Of a DNA stretch of 64,000 nt, positions 24,001 through 32,130 are shown piece after piece. The position numbers were made by a program, and so were the translations under genes. The DNA is from Lineus longissimus (taxonomy: Eukaryota > Nemertea > Pilidiophora > Heteronemertea > Lineidae). Where the stretch lies: positions 1,550,001-1,614,000 of the forward strand of contig NC_088321.1 of assembly GCF_910592395.1 (NCBI RefSeq), written 5' to 3'. A model generated the notes under the pieces. It did no database searches. It was not told where the DNA came from and saw nothing but the letters and a program-made list of their open reading frames with translations. Every line of letters begins with the position of its first letter. Positions within the stretch are counted from its first letter, which is position 1.

Positions 24001-24562
24001 ACGAACTGGCTTGGCGGTTTCAGTTCCCTTTAAAGGGACATTTTAGGCGTGGGATTTTACCTGGCCGGTAGGATAGTGCCCCTATTGGCCACCCTGTGCC
24101 GCCACTTATAGGACCACATCAATACTGATATCTTTGATACATTTTCAACATTTGTGCACGCGTATTATGGGGAATTATGAGAGCAAAAATGCAAATTGAC
24201 GGACGAAGTGAAATATTCCGTTTATAAAATTTACAGATCAGGTCAGACAACAAACATTACAAATTTAAAACGCCCGCAAAATTTTCTCGATTACAGTTGG
24301 CACCTTGGCACATAATGCACCTTGTAAATTTTGTTGGTCGAATAAATATTCATATTCATATTCATATTGGTCTTTTCATTTCAGGTTTAAATTCGCGAAA
24401 TAACACTTTTTAAACATTTTCCCGTTATTTCTGTCGTTGCAGGCTGGTTTGGCCGCAGCGCCCGCTCGGGCCGTCTCGGCCGTCAAAGAGATGAACATCC
24501 CGCAGAAAATCAAGGACATGAAGTTGCCCGACTTACCGAATATTGCCAATTTGAAATTATAG
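8958..24562 (+). CDS. AP3S1: AP-3 complex subunit sigma (six exons)
   Basis: Small sigma chain of the AP-3 adaptor, which sorts cargo from endosomes to lysosomes and lysosome-related organelles. Coding exons are 8958-9026, 9582-9673, 9892-10003, 10329-10400, 11221-11328 and 24443-24562. They join in frame (phases 0, 2, 0, 0, 0) into 573 nt, 190 residues, close to the ~193 of vertebrate AP3S1/AP3S2. Family signatures appear in order: [91 protein letters not shown] and the tail [13 protein letters not shown]. All splice sites are GT-AG. A single invertebrate gene should correspond to both vertebrate paralogues, so the S1/S2 label is nominal. The last intron is 13.1 kb and repeat-rich. An alternative terminal exon lies at 12669-12746. 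A polyadenylation signal follows at 24716. Confidence 0.93.
9297..9485. mobile_element. MITE family B, copy 1 (AP3S intron 1)
   Basis: Ends tgtgacccgtcagagcaaaa and its mirror ttttgctgtgacgggccaca. The inner part of the inverted repeat carries gcgcatgtcgc / gcgacatgcgc. About 190 bp. Relatives at 11970-12495, 31711-31892 and 50947-51112. Confidence 0.8.
9582..9673 (+). CDS. AP3S1: AP3S exon 2
   Basis: Acceptor cattccag|ccggag. Encodes [20 protein letters not shown] through the NFLEGG turn. Donor aac|gtgagt leaves phase 2. Confidence 0.93.
9693..9822 (+). mobile_element. hAT-like MITE fragment (AP3S intron 2)
   Basis: Left end cagggtttccgccaggatta is the same as that of the complete element at 13445-13725. 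The right end is missing. Confidence 0.6.
9892..10003 (+). CDS. AP3S1: AP3S exon 3
   Basis: Acceptor after a run of eight T (ttttttttcag). Encodes [19 protein letters not shown] and the conserved [15 protein letters not shown]. Donor cag|gtaatt, phase 0. Confidence 0.93.
10125..10304 (-). mobile_element. TA-flanked pogo-like MITE, copy 4
   Basis: TA-CAGTAGAACCTCTC at the left; mirrored gctaagggaggtta end at the right. Minus orientation relative to copy 1. In AP3S intron 3. Confidence 0.85.
10329..10400 (+). CDS. AP3S1: AP3S exon 4
   Basis: Exactly 24 codons, [20 protein letters not shown] followed by HVDK. Acceptor tatttcag, donor aag|gtaagt. A TA-flanked MITE (10125-10304) ends only 25 bases upstream, so it sits in the branch-point region. 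Confidence 0.93.
10701..11076. repeat. palindromic cluster of 5S-rRNA-like Pol III sequences
   Basis: One ~110-bp unit occurs three times: twice on the minus strand (about 10707-10845 and 10848-10955) and once on the plus strand (10956-11070), forming a hairpin that closes at gtacgggccggtcaccg / cggtgaccggcgcgtac. On the sense strand the unit reads gagtggaagttaagcaacg and then tttggatcggtgacc. These match in order and spacing the A-box, intermediate element and C-box of eukaryotic 5S rRNA (aagctaagcagg ... ttggatgggagacc). It is not a full 5S gene: the 5' half is unlike 5S. A 5S-derived SINE (SINE3-like) or pseudogene is the likely origin. Confidence 0.55.
11221..11328 (+). CDS. AP3S1: AP3S exon 5
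   Basis: 36 codons: [20 protein letters not shown] then a helix ending KLEKSE. Acceptor caatttcag, donor gag|gtaaac. Read-through past this donor stays open for about 48 codons to a stop near 11475. Confidence 0.93.
11329..11969. other. AP3S intron 5, unassigned part
   Basis: AT-rich intron sequence with A and T runs; nothing further recognised. Confidence 0.5.
11970..12495. mobile_element. MITE family B, copy 2 with three internal tandem units
   Basis: Outer ends tgtgacccgccatagcaaaa and gctgggtcaca are inverted. Between them about 170 bp containing tcgctccgagcttgacagg is repeated three times in tandem. Confidence 0.8.
12669..12746 (+). CDS. AP3S1: AP3S possible alternative terminal exon
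   Basis: A good acceptor (ctctccaccag) opens a frame in the phase needed after exon 5: [24 protein letters not shown], stop. It would give a 176-residue protein without the usual A-P-A-R-A-V-S tail. A donor-like site (aag|gtagga) lies two bases past the stop, so it could instead be a cassette exon that brings in an early stop. Sequence shows the sites; use is inferred. Confidence 0.45.
   Translation, partial: APPIRINLAEKKDSRLLVPEIQINI
12892..13311. mobile_element. MITE with GTCGTA...TACGAC ends
   Basis: Left end gtcgtagttccacctatca is mirrored by tgataggtggaagtacgac at the right. The cacgg(g)gt words continue the inverted repeat inward. About 420 bp, in the last AP3S intron just after the alternative exon. 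Confidence 0.65.
13445..13725. mobile_element. hAT-like MITE (CAGGGTTTCCGCCAG ends)
   Basis: Left cagggtttccgccagg and right ctggcggaaacccttg are inverted. Flanking octamers tggcaaac and tgctaaac agree at six of eight positions, consistent with a decayed 8-bp duplication of the hAT type. A fragment of the same family lies at 9693. Confidence 0.65.
13726..14880. other. AP3S intron; MITE fragment at 13969-14110 and poly(G)
   Basis: A truncated TA-flanked pogo-like copy (acagaacctctctatcaagg, then ctgacaagtgctgtcctt) occupies about 13969-14110, with its left end duplicated. A G run of about 20 lies at 14517-14537. No exon recognised. Confidence 0.5.
14881..15135. repeat. gtaaaagcattt tandem repeat
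   Basis: Repeated words cagtaaaagcatttacttct and agaattcacctctcagta from about 14940. The left part (gggtgatatggataaa) resembles the palindromic element at 46722-46850. Confidence 0.6.
15136..15563. other. intron; possible tRNA-derived SINE
   Basis: At about 15298-15420 the words tggtgtagtggcactatcag and catgggtgcgatgcc resemble the A and B boxes of a tRNA-derived SINE. Ends not defined. Confidence 0.3.
15564..15657. repeat. 22-bp palindromic tandem repeat
   Basis: Four copies of a unit built on atatctttcgaaagatat, itself a palindrome, joined by aacacttc. Confidence 0.85.
15658..16470. other. AP3S intron, unassigned
   Basis: Short frames only; no repeat or exon signature recognised. Confidence 0.4.
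16471..16813. repeat. 18-bp minisatellite, 19 copies
   Basis: Unit acgctcactgcaaagacg. As 18 is a multiple of three, long frames stay open on both strands (for example 16405-17085 minus and 16462-16848 plus). They are produced by the repeat and I do not call them genes. Confidence 0.93.
17035..17455. mobile_element. MITE with GGCCCTGCACACA inverted ends
   Basis: Left ggccctgcacacaaacacc then ctctcattggctgaag is mirrored at 17385-17445 (cttcagccaatgagag, ggtttgtgtgcagggcc). About 420 bp, no coding capacity, no clean target duplication. Confidence 0.65.
17456..18332. other. AP3S intron, unassigned
   Basis: No exon recognised; short frames without family resemblance. Confidence 0.4.
18333..19731. 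repeat. 41-bp satellite, ~34 copies
   Basis: Unit gcagcaatggctcagtgctc plus gcgtagacctgcaggtctaca. Each unit carries the palindrome agacctgcaggtct. Copies vary mainly at gcgtag/cacaga and ctaca/ctaga. Since 41 is not a multiple of three, all three frames are sampled; overlapping frames here are not genes. Confidence 0.95.
19732..20050. other. AP3S intron, unassigned
   Basis: Nothing recognised. Confidence 0.4.
20051..20272 (+). repeat. interspersed repeat family F, copy 3
   Basis: Starts ggtgatccaggaaaatagaa and ends near aactcacggcg. Good match to 21669-21888 and 61478-61683. Confidence 0.75.
20273..21030. other. AP3S intron with poly(G)
   Basis: G run near 20673-20685; no exon recognised. 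Confidence 0.4.
21040..21452. mobile_element. 413-bp MITE with 9-bp target duplication
   Basis: About 55-bp terminal inverted repeats begin cggcgttgcgaaaacacgga and contain a (gaacg)n run. Flanked by gacatccaa at 21031-21039 and again at 21453-21461. A 9-bp duplication is typical of Mutator-like elements, but there is no transposase to confirm it. Confidence 0.85.
21669..21888 (+). repeat. interspersed repeat family F, copy 4
   Basis: ggtccaggaaaatagaaatg to the aacggtgtagacc end. Confidence 0.75.
22007..22188 (-). mobile_element. TA-flanked pogo-like MITE, copy 5
   Basis: Near-complete: TA-CAGTAGAACCTCTCT to GGAGGTTCCACTG-TA. A good reference copy for the family (182 bp). Confidence 0.9.
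22407..22578 (-). mobile_element. TA-flanked pogo-like MITE, decayed copy 6
   Basis: Same order of blocks (aacctctctattaaggacac ... gggaggttctaatgta) with many substitutions; an old copy. Confidence 0.75.
22579..23110. other. AP3S intron, unassigned
   Basis: Contains short gtacatgtac words near 22575-22620; otherwise nothing recognised. Confidence 0.4.
23111..23537. mobile_element. MITE with ~30-bp inverted ends
   Basis: Left taaggccacgtgttttttat then ttcttggttta; the right end mirrors it (taaaccaagaaataaaaaac, atgtagccta). About 427 bp, AT-rich core. Confidence 0.65.
23692..24033. mobile_element. TTAA-flanked MITE, copy 2
   Basis: TTAAAGGGAACTGGAACC to its mirror at 24033. Same interior as 3020-3362, including gacgtcacttaatgattgac. 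Confidence 0.85.
24443..24562 (+). CDS. AP3S1: AP3S exon 6 (terminal)
   Basis: Acceptor ctgtcgttgcag. Encodes [20 protein letters not shown] and a lysine-rich tail to TAG. The [12 protein letters not shown] tail is diagnostic for AP-3 sigma chains. Confidence 0.92.
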   Translation, partial: AGLAAAPARAVSAVKEMNIPQKIKDMKLPDLPNIANLKL

Positions 24563-24715
24563 GTGGCGCTTTTTGAGGAGGATGAACATGGAGACAGTTT
24601 TGGGGCGAAAGATACCCTGAATATCGATAAGAATGAAACGTTACTTGATAAGATGGACCAATTTGTAATCGTCTTGGTGACGCTCCTAATGATATGCTTG
24701 AATTGACACTATTGA

Positions 24716-24721
24716 AATAAA
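24716..24721 (+). terminator. AP3S polyadenylation signal
   Basis: AATAAA 154 bases after the AP3S stop codon, a normal 3' UTR distance. Confidence 0.6.
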
Positions 24722-24839
24722 GTAAGATCCTGTATTTTTGCTGCCCTGAATTTGAGGAAAGACGTCCTTTTCAGATTTTTCTATCAGAAAATCGCGCAAG
24801 TGCAATTGGACAGGATTAATGGGTTTTCCGATGATGATA

Positions 24840-25352
24840 TACAGTGGAACCTCTCTATTAAGGACACCCTCGGGACTGACAAGTGCTGTCCTTAATAGAG
24901 AGGTGTCCTGATTAGAGAGGTCAAATTGAATGGAGACAACCAATTTGGGACCATAATTTAGTGTCCTTAATAGAGAGGTGTCCTGATTAGAGAGGTCAAA
25001 TTGAATGGAGACAACCAATTTGGGACCGAAATTTAGTGTCCTTAATAGAGAGGTGTCCTGATTAAAGACGTCAAATTGAATGGAGACAACCAATTTGGGA
25101 CCAAAATTTAGTGTCCCTAATAGAGAGATTGTCCTTGATAGAGAGGTTGTCTTTGATAGAGAGGTTGTCCTCGATAGAGAGGTTGTCCTTGATAGAGAGG
25201 TTGTCCTCGATAGAGAGGTTGTCCTTGATAGAGAGGTTGTCCTCGATAGAGAGGTTGTCCTCGATAGAGAGGTTGTCCTTGATAGAGAGATTGTCTTTGA
25301 TAGAGAGGTTGTCCTTGATAGAGAGGTGTCCGCTAAGGGAGGTTTCATTGTA
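24840..25352 (-). mobile_element. TA-flanked pogo-like MITE, copy 7, heavily amplified
   Basis: TA-CAGTGGAACCTCTC to GAGGTTTCATTG-TA. The core (attgaatggagacaaccaat) is present three times and the 18-bp subunit (gagaggttgtccttgata) at least eleven times, so the element is 513 bp against 182 bp for a simple copy. Lies 3' of AP3S. Confidence 0.88.
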
Positions 25353-26268
25353 TATCATCAAATCAGTAATTTTCATGATCATGTTCATATCTTAACCACC
25401 TCATTGCCAATCACGCAAAAATATAAGGCCATGAAAAAAGTGGCTGTAATTGTGCAGGGGCCATGATTATGCCAATATTGTGATGGACTAAATTTGTGAT
25501 TTCTTTCAGCCCAAAAGTTATAAATGGGTATGAGATGTGTTAGACTGTGCAGTAGAAGTGTTAAGTTGCAAACGGTTGCAGTGGACTGATTGAAAATCAT
25601 TGAACCCTGTTCAGGGAGGGGGTTGGAGGATGGGGGGGGGGGGGGTGATGACTCGCAGTTTAAAGTTCAAATTATAATTGGAAGAGACGCACTCTGGCAA
25701 CCAGAGCGGGTATGCCATGAAGGAAAAGAGAGAAAAAGACGTTAAAAATGTATATATTTTGAAATTTCGAGAAAAAAATGATTTTCCATCTTTCGTTGTA
25801 TAAATTTCAATTTCGAATTTCAAATGAAAAGGTTCATTTTCATGATCACCGCCTGAGAATATGTGAAAAGTAATCCAGAACATGGGTCCAGCGAAATCCC
25901 TTTTAAGTCATGTGAATAAGCCTCTATCAACGACGCATTTTCAAGAATTTTATCCAACAGCCTCCGTCTGAGAGAGTGCGTCGAATGATATAATTTAACA
26001 TTCACAGTCCTATGGATATTGCTGTACAGTGGTATACATGTCTATACATGGTGGTATACATGTCTATATATATGTATATGTATATAAGCTAGTCAAATAA
26101 ACAGATACACGTATAATTGTACAGAAACTACTTTGTTTTCTTTCCCAAAGGAGGAGCCACTGAGCGGATTTTGAGAAGACCCGGCGAATAATTTGACACA
26201 AAGCGTACTACAGAAAGACCTTGGCCTGGCTGACCTCTTGTCGCTCACTGTAATAGTGCCATTACAAA
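25353..26268. other. intergenic, unassigned; poly(G) at 25633-25646
   Basis: No gene recognised on either strand. Confidence 0.4.
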
Positions 26269-26542
26269 TACAGTAGAACCTCTCTATTAAGGACACCCTC
26301 GGGACTAACAAGTGCTGTCCTTTATAGAGAGTTGTCCTGATTAGAGAGGTCAAATTGAATGGAAATGTCCAATTTGGGACCAAAGTTAGTGTACTTAATA
26401 GAGAGGGCATCCTTTATAGAGAGGTATCCTGATTAGAGAGGTCAAATTGAATGGAAATAACCAATTTGGGACCAAAATTAGTGTCCTTAATAGAGAGGTT
26501 GTTCTTTATACAGAGGTGTCCGCTAAGGGTGGTTCCACTGTA
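26269..26542 (-). mobile_element. TA-flanked pogo-like MITE, copy 8
   Basis: TA-CAGTAGAACCTCTC to GTGGTTCCACTG-TA, with the core duplicated. Confidence 0.88.
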
Positions 26543-26879
26543 TTTATGCTGAAAGTGTAATATGTTTTGTTCAGACTTCAAGTTTTCATGATAATTTGGC
26601 CTGGGGGGGGGGGCCTAGGCCGCGGTATTGTGTATAATGACCTTGACAGGCCTGATGTAATGAACTGTGTAGGGCGAGACTGTGTTCGTATAGACTAGAG
26701 GAGATGGGCAGGACAGGGACAGGCAGTCCAAGGCTGGCAGCAGAGTGGAGAGTATGCACGGGCCTACAGGAATACTGGTGGAGGCGTTGATGAAGCTTGG
26801 GCTCGTTGTGGTCATGAGAAGGGCCGCCTGTTGTTTGGACCAGCTATGTCCTATCTGTCTTGGCACTGGTGCCGAGCGC

Positions 26880-27690
26880 TGGGACTGTCGGTCTCGCTGA
26901 GGACTGGGTGCTTGGTATGGCTGCCGTCCCCGTCATGAGCAGGGACTGTCCGGTCTCGCTGAGGACTGGGTGCTTGGTATGGCTGCCGTCCCCCTGAGTG
27001 CAGGGACTGTCCGGTCTAGCTGGGGACTGGGTGCTTGGTATGGCTGCCGTCCCGCTGAGTGCAGTGACTGCCGGTCTAGCTGGGGACTGGGTGCTTGGTA
27101 TGGCTGCCGTCCCGCTGTGAGCAGGGACTGCCGGTCTAGCTGGGGACTGGGTGCTTGGTATGGCTGCCGTCCCGCTGTGAGCAGGGACTGTCCGGTCTAG
27201 CTGGGGACTGGGTGCTTGGTATGGCTGCCGTCCCGCTGAGTGCAGGGACTGTCCGGTCTAGCTGGGGACTGGGTGCTTGGTATGGCTGCCGTCCCGCTGA
27301 GTGCAGGGACTGCCGGTCTAGCTGGGGACTGGGTGCTTGGTATGGCTGCCGTCCCGCTGTGAGCAGGGACTGTCCGGTCTAGCTGGGAACTGGGTGCTTG
27401 GTATGGCTGCCGTCCCGCTGTGAGCAGGGACTGTCCGGTCTAGCCGCGGGCTAGCTGCTTGGCATCGCTGCCGTCCTACTGTGAGCAGGGACTGTCCGGT
27501 CTAGCTGAGGACTGGGTGCTTGGTATGGCTGCCATCCCGCTGTGAGCAGGGACTGTCCGGTCTAGCTGAGAGCAAGCTGCTTGGCATTGCAGCCGCCCCG
27601 CTGTGAGCAGGGACTGCCGGTCTAGCCGCAGGCTAGCTGCTTGGCATCGCTGCCATCCGCTGTGAGCAGGAACGTTGTGACCCAGCTGAA
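26880..27690. repeat. ~61-bp GC-rich minisatellite, about 13 copies
   Basis: Unit contains gactgtccggtctagctggg and gtgcttggtatggctgccgt. Copies near the right end are more divergent. Frames inside are repeat products. Confidence 0.9.
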
Positions 27691-28165
27691 GGCTTGGCAT
27701 CGCTGCCGTTGTTTGCAAATGTTCCGTCGCGAGTTCGAGAGGAGCCGTTTCGTTTGTGCCGAGAAATCCGAGGGTATTGTTGTTGCCGTCTTCTGTTTCC
27801 TTCACGTGTCTGTCAGCCTCCGGAGGCCGCCAAACTGGGACGTTTCGCTGGGAGAACTGCGAGTGTGAAGCACTGACGGTAACTCAGATATGAACAGTTT
27901 ATTTCACTCGCTATTAGAACTATAACGCACTCACACAGGAGAAAAACCATTGCTTTGTGTTTCAGCGGATATTTCGCATTGAACGTTTCCCGAACTGTGA
28001 CGCGGTTTTGTTTTCCTTCCTTTCGCTTCAAACATTTAAATTTCCCACCTCAAACTTTAAACTCGACCCTTGGTCAGCTGATTTTACAGCCTCGATCTGG
28101 TTTGATTTGACGTCAGAAACAAATATGTCCGCTGACCGTTCCATGCGAAAACGTGGCTTCTTCTC
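27691..28165 (+). promoter_or_regulatory. CpG-rich stretch, possible promoter and 5' exon
   Basis: About 27700-27880 is richer in CpG than its surroundings and ends in a plausible donor (gacg|gtaact). A palindromic tgacgtca-type CRE core (gacgtcag) lies at 28108. The fold-back element inserted immediately downstream. A plus-strand gene start is possible, but no protein is recognised. Confidence 0.25.
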
Positions 28166-28173
28166 ACCAAACT

Positions 28174-30424
28174 ACGGTGGCCCATTAGGGACATCATGTT
28201 TTTTTTTAGATTCAAATACGATTTTTTTTTCTCGAATTTTCTCCACGGAATTAAGTATTTTCTCCACGGAATTAAGTATTTTCTCCACGGAAATAAATAC
28301 TTTTCTCCACGGAAATAACATTTATCTCCACGGAAATAACATTTATCTCCACGGAAATAAATACTTTTCTCCACGGAAATAAATACTTTTCTCCACGGAA
28401 ATAAATACTTTTCTCCACGGAAATAACATTTATCTCCACGGAAATAACATTTATCTCCACGGAAATAAATACTTTTCTCCACGGAAATAAATACTTTTCT
28501 CCACGGAATTAAGTATTTTCTCCGCGGAAATAAATAATTGATTCCGCTGATATGATTGGTCCTGCATTTTAGAGGACGAGGTCAAGGTGAAACTATTAAC
28601 CCTTAAACCCCAACCTTGCGGTAGGCTCGGGAACCAAGCTGTACAGGCGCTGCCCGCTGGAACACGAGGCCGCTTGTCAATCCCGTTTGACATTGTCAGA
28701 TCTGACTATACGTGTATAGTGTTGGCATGAAGACTGTGGAAGATGTAAGTAACACGATGATTGTCAGATTTGATACGTTTTGAATCATAAAAATGCAGTT
28801 GGTAGCATCTTTGTAGAGTGGCCTAGTATCAGTGAAGAAAACGGTACGTGGAGACCCACTGCCGATGTTATGTATAGCTAGCTATCGCGCGCAGTAGCTA
28901 GCTATACATAACATCGGCAGTGGGTCTCCACGTACCGTTTTCTTCACTGATACTAGGCCACTCTACAAAGATGCTACCAACTGCATTTTTATGATTCAAA
29001 ACGTATCAAATCTGACAATCATCGTGTTACTTACATCTTCCACAGTCTTCATGCCAACACTATACACGTATAGTCAGATCTGACAATGTCAAACGGGATT
29101 GACAAGCGGCCTCGTGTTCCAGCGGGCAGCGCCTGTACAGCTTGGTTCCCGAGCCTACCGCAAGGTTGGGGTTTAAGGGTTAATAGTTTCACCTTGACCT
29201 CGTCCTCTAAAATGCAGGACCAATCATATCAGCGGAATCAATTATTTATTTCCGCGGAGAAAATACTTAATTCCGTGGAGAAAAGTATTTATTTCCGTGG
29301 AGAAAAGTATTTATTTCCGTGGAGATAAATGTTATTTCCGCGGAGAAAATACTTAATTCCGTGGAGAAAAGTATTTATTTCCGTGGAGAAAAGTATTTAT
29401 TTCCGTGGAGATAAATGTTATTTCCGCGGAGAAAATACTTAATTCCGTGGAGAAAAGTATTTATTTCCGTGGAGAAAAGTATTTATTTCCGTGGAGATAA
29501 ATGTTATTTCCGTGGAGATAAATGTTATTTCCGTGGAGAAAAGTATTTATTTCCGTGGAGAAAAGTATTTATTTCCGTGGAGATAAATGTTATTTCCGTG
29601 GAGAAAAGTATTTATTTCCGTGGAGAAAAGTATTTATTTCCGTGGAGATAAATGTTATTTCCGTGGAGAAAAATATTTATTTCCGTGGAGAAAAGTATTT
29701 ATTTCCGTGGAGATAAATGTTATTTCCGTGGAGATAAATGTTATTTCCGTGGAGAAAAGTATTTATTTCCGTGGAGAAAAGTATTTATTTCCGTGGAGAT
29801 AAATGTTATTTCCGTGGAGAAAAATATTTATTTCCGTGGAGAAAAGTATTTATTTCCGTGGAGATAAATGTTATTTCCGTGGAGATAAATGTTATTTCCG
29901 TGGAGAAAAGTATTTATTTCCGTGGAGAAAAGTATTTATTTCCGTGGAGATAAATGTTATTTCCGTGGAGAAAAATATTTATTTCCGTGGAGAAAAGTAT
30001 TTATTTCCGTGGAGATAAATGTTATTTCCGTGGAGATAAATGTTATTTCCGTGGAGAAAAGTATTTATTTCCGTGGAGAAAAGTATTTATTTCCGTGGAG
30101 ATAAATGTTATTTCCGTGGAGAAAAATATTTATTTCCGTGGAGAAAAGTATTTATTTCCGTGGAGATAAATGTTATTTCCGTGGAGATAAATGTTATTTC
30201 CGTGGAGAAAAGTATTTATTTCCGTGGAGAAAAGTATTTATTTCCGTGGAGATAAATGTTATTTCCGTGGAGATAAATGTTATTTCCGTGGAGAAAAGTA
30301 TTTATTTCCGTGGAGAAAATACTTAATTCCGTGGAGAAAATACTTAATTCCGTGGAGAAAATTCGAGAAAAAAAAATCGTATTTGAATCTAAAAAAAAAC
30401 ATGATGTCCCTAATGGGCCACCGT
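28174..30424. mobile_element. fold-back element with array-bearing inverted arms
   Basis: A 2,251-bp inverted structure. Outer ends acggtggcccattagggaca at 28174 and the mirror tgtccctaatgggccaccgt ending at 30424. The 8-bp direct repeat accaaact lies at 28166-28173 and 30425-30432. Each arm has a short unique end, a tandem array (ttatttccgtggagaaaagt and variants, ~21.5 bp), then ~380 bp of unique sequence to a palindromic centre at about 28890. The right array is much longer and has a 151-bp higher-order period. No transposase. Fold-back elements of Drosophila have this layout; the 8-bp duplication would also fit a hAT-type source. Confidence 0.9.
29250..30360. repeat. right-arm array with 151-bp higher-order repeat
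   Basis: Monomers of 21-22 bp combine into blocks of three (65 bp) and four (86 bp). The combined 151-bp unit recurs at 29587, 29738, 29889, 30040 and 30191. The left arm (about 28244-28535) has far fewer monomers. Confidence 0.9.
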
Positions 30425-30432
30425 ACCAAACT

Positions 30433-30727
30433 GATGGAAAATATGTTTTAAATCTGGTAAGACATCTTTACAATTTCCAAATATGATAGAGTGTAAAATA
30501 CAGTTCGTGCTGGTTCGATATAGTACTTTGAAAAAGGCATATCTTGAAGGTATTTGGCGATGTTTGTGGATTGAGCCAAGGCCCGATGCCACGAATTCTG
30601 TCGAATATTTTCTGCCGCGTACATCTCTGACGAACGAGTTCAGATAAAGGGCGACATTTTTGTAGTGATTTTCCTTTTCTACGCTCTTTTCTTGTCAAGT
30701 TGTAAACTTTATTACGTCCTTTTTCAG
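30433..30727. other. unassigned; donor-like site at 30457
   Basis: Just outside the fold-back element, tttaaatctg|gtaagaca looks like a 5' splice site. If used, the element interrupts a 5' exon. Confidence 0.25.
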
Positions 30728-30821
30728 GCGTTATGAGCTGTCAACATGGTCAATGTGCTGTCAACATGTCTCTGAGCCGTCCCGATGGAAGTGGTCATAA
30801 GGGGGATACTTGGCTTTTACA
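30728..30821 (+). CDS. possible exon, product unrecognised
   Basis: Strong 3' splice site (gtcctttttcag|gcgtt) and a 5' site (tttaca|gtaagt) frame 94 bases. From an ATG at 30733 it reads MSCQHGQCAVNMSLSRPDGS, then GHKGDTWLL with the last codon split. I do not recognise the family and could not find the next exon. The upstream CpG-rich stretch could be its promoter. Confidence 0.3.
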
Positions 30822-31710
30822 GTAAGTAGTTTATTTTGTCTGAAAAACAACTTAGTCACGTCATCAAAGTGCTCACCAATAGGTTGCGCCAGCATCAAAC
30901 TCGTAGGTCTATATATTTCGGAACTAAGGCTTTATTTTGGCTAGTGAATGCAGGTTGGTCTATGAATTGGCCTAACATAACCGACCCTCCAACTTGTCAC
31001 CCATCTCGACTTAGTTTCGGGCCGAGGGGAAGCAGGTGCGAGTAAGCACGGTATTTTTATAACGTCTGGTTCTTGGAAGTTGATCATCACATTCGAATCC
31101 TAGTTGCATTGCACTTCAAATCCCAACCTGAAAGTCAAGTAGATATTTTAACAAAATAACTCCACGTGTCCCCATTGAACTTGGCCCCAGATAGGCCCAT
31201 GATGTAATCACCTGGTGGGCTGGTCAGTATGTTAGTATCTAACCCGCATTTATTTACGTAAACTCCAAAGGAAGGAACGTGGGTGAATGCATTGGCCTTT
31301 TAGTTTGAAAATGACTATTGAGAAAAATATTTCAATCATCATTTCTAAGGCATTGATTTCATTCCGACTGAATACCTGTATGGTGGCCATTTTGAAATGA
31401 CCGAGTTAACCCCTGGATGACAAATAATAGTAAATTCTTTAATCCATCATCAAAATGATTCAAAATATTGTGCGCATTGAGGGACACCAATCGGCCTACC
31501 TTCAACTCGGCCATTCGAATATTTTTGTGTCTTGTTTATTTTGTGTCGTGGCCCGGATGTGACATGGCGTGTCATGGTCATTTCAAAACACCCGCATATA
31601 TTTTAGCAACCTGTCTGTGTATAGGCCTATAGAATTTAAATGCATGGTCGGTAGTTTTACTGGCAAACACTTTTTGGATAATTAATAACGCTGCCGCAAC
31701 TTATATTATT
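30822..31710. other. unassigned
   Basis: No exon or repeat recognised. Confidence 0.4.
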
Positions 31711-31892
31711 TGTGAACAGTCACAGCAAAACCAGGCGAATGTTGCTCAGCGCTTGGAAGAGTGAGACAATCAGGTTGTTCATTTCACTGTTGTCTCTTTT
31801 CATTGGGTGAAATCTGAGCACATCAATTTCTTCCATTTCCTGGTGTCATTTAGGCTCGTCTTCTGTGCGACATGCGCTGTTTTTTCTGTGAG
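31711..31892. mobile_element. MITE family B, copy 3
   Basis: Decayed ends (tgtgaacagtcacagcaaaa ... gcgacatgcgctg) around the usual gttcatttcactgttgtct core. Confidence 0.7.
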
Positions 31893-32130
31893 GGGTGTTT
31901 GTTCCGACACATGTGTGTACATGTACATCCTCGTACATTTTCTCTGTGGAGAACGCTTCCTATAGTCGGACGACGACAAACCGTTTTAGTTGTCTTCGAT
32001 GGTCCGACAGGAAGTCAACATTCTTCGGACTCTCTCTCTCTGGCATGGTCTCGATGATCCCGTCACAACCATCATCACCGTATTATTATTTTATAGCCAA
32101 GTTGGTGAATGCACCAGAAAATAAACATAC

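Noticed and set aside
24686-25348. 220-residue minus-strand frame with TTSLSR repeats
   Set aside because: Entirely inside an amplified pogo-like MITE; repeat-derived.
26970-27868. GC-rich frames in the 61-bp repeat
   Set aside because: Repeat products without splice or domain support.
29415-30326. Many overlapping 71-residue frames (LFPWRKVFISVEK)
   Set aside because: Frames through the fold-back array; the 151-bp period shifts the frame, so no single protein exists.
28174-30424. CRISPR-like regular repeats
   Set aside because: Eukaryotic DNA; no unique spacers between monomers and the array lies in transposon arms. The same applies to the 41-, 68-, 86- and 87-bp arrays.
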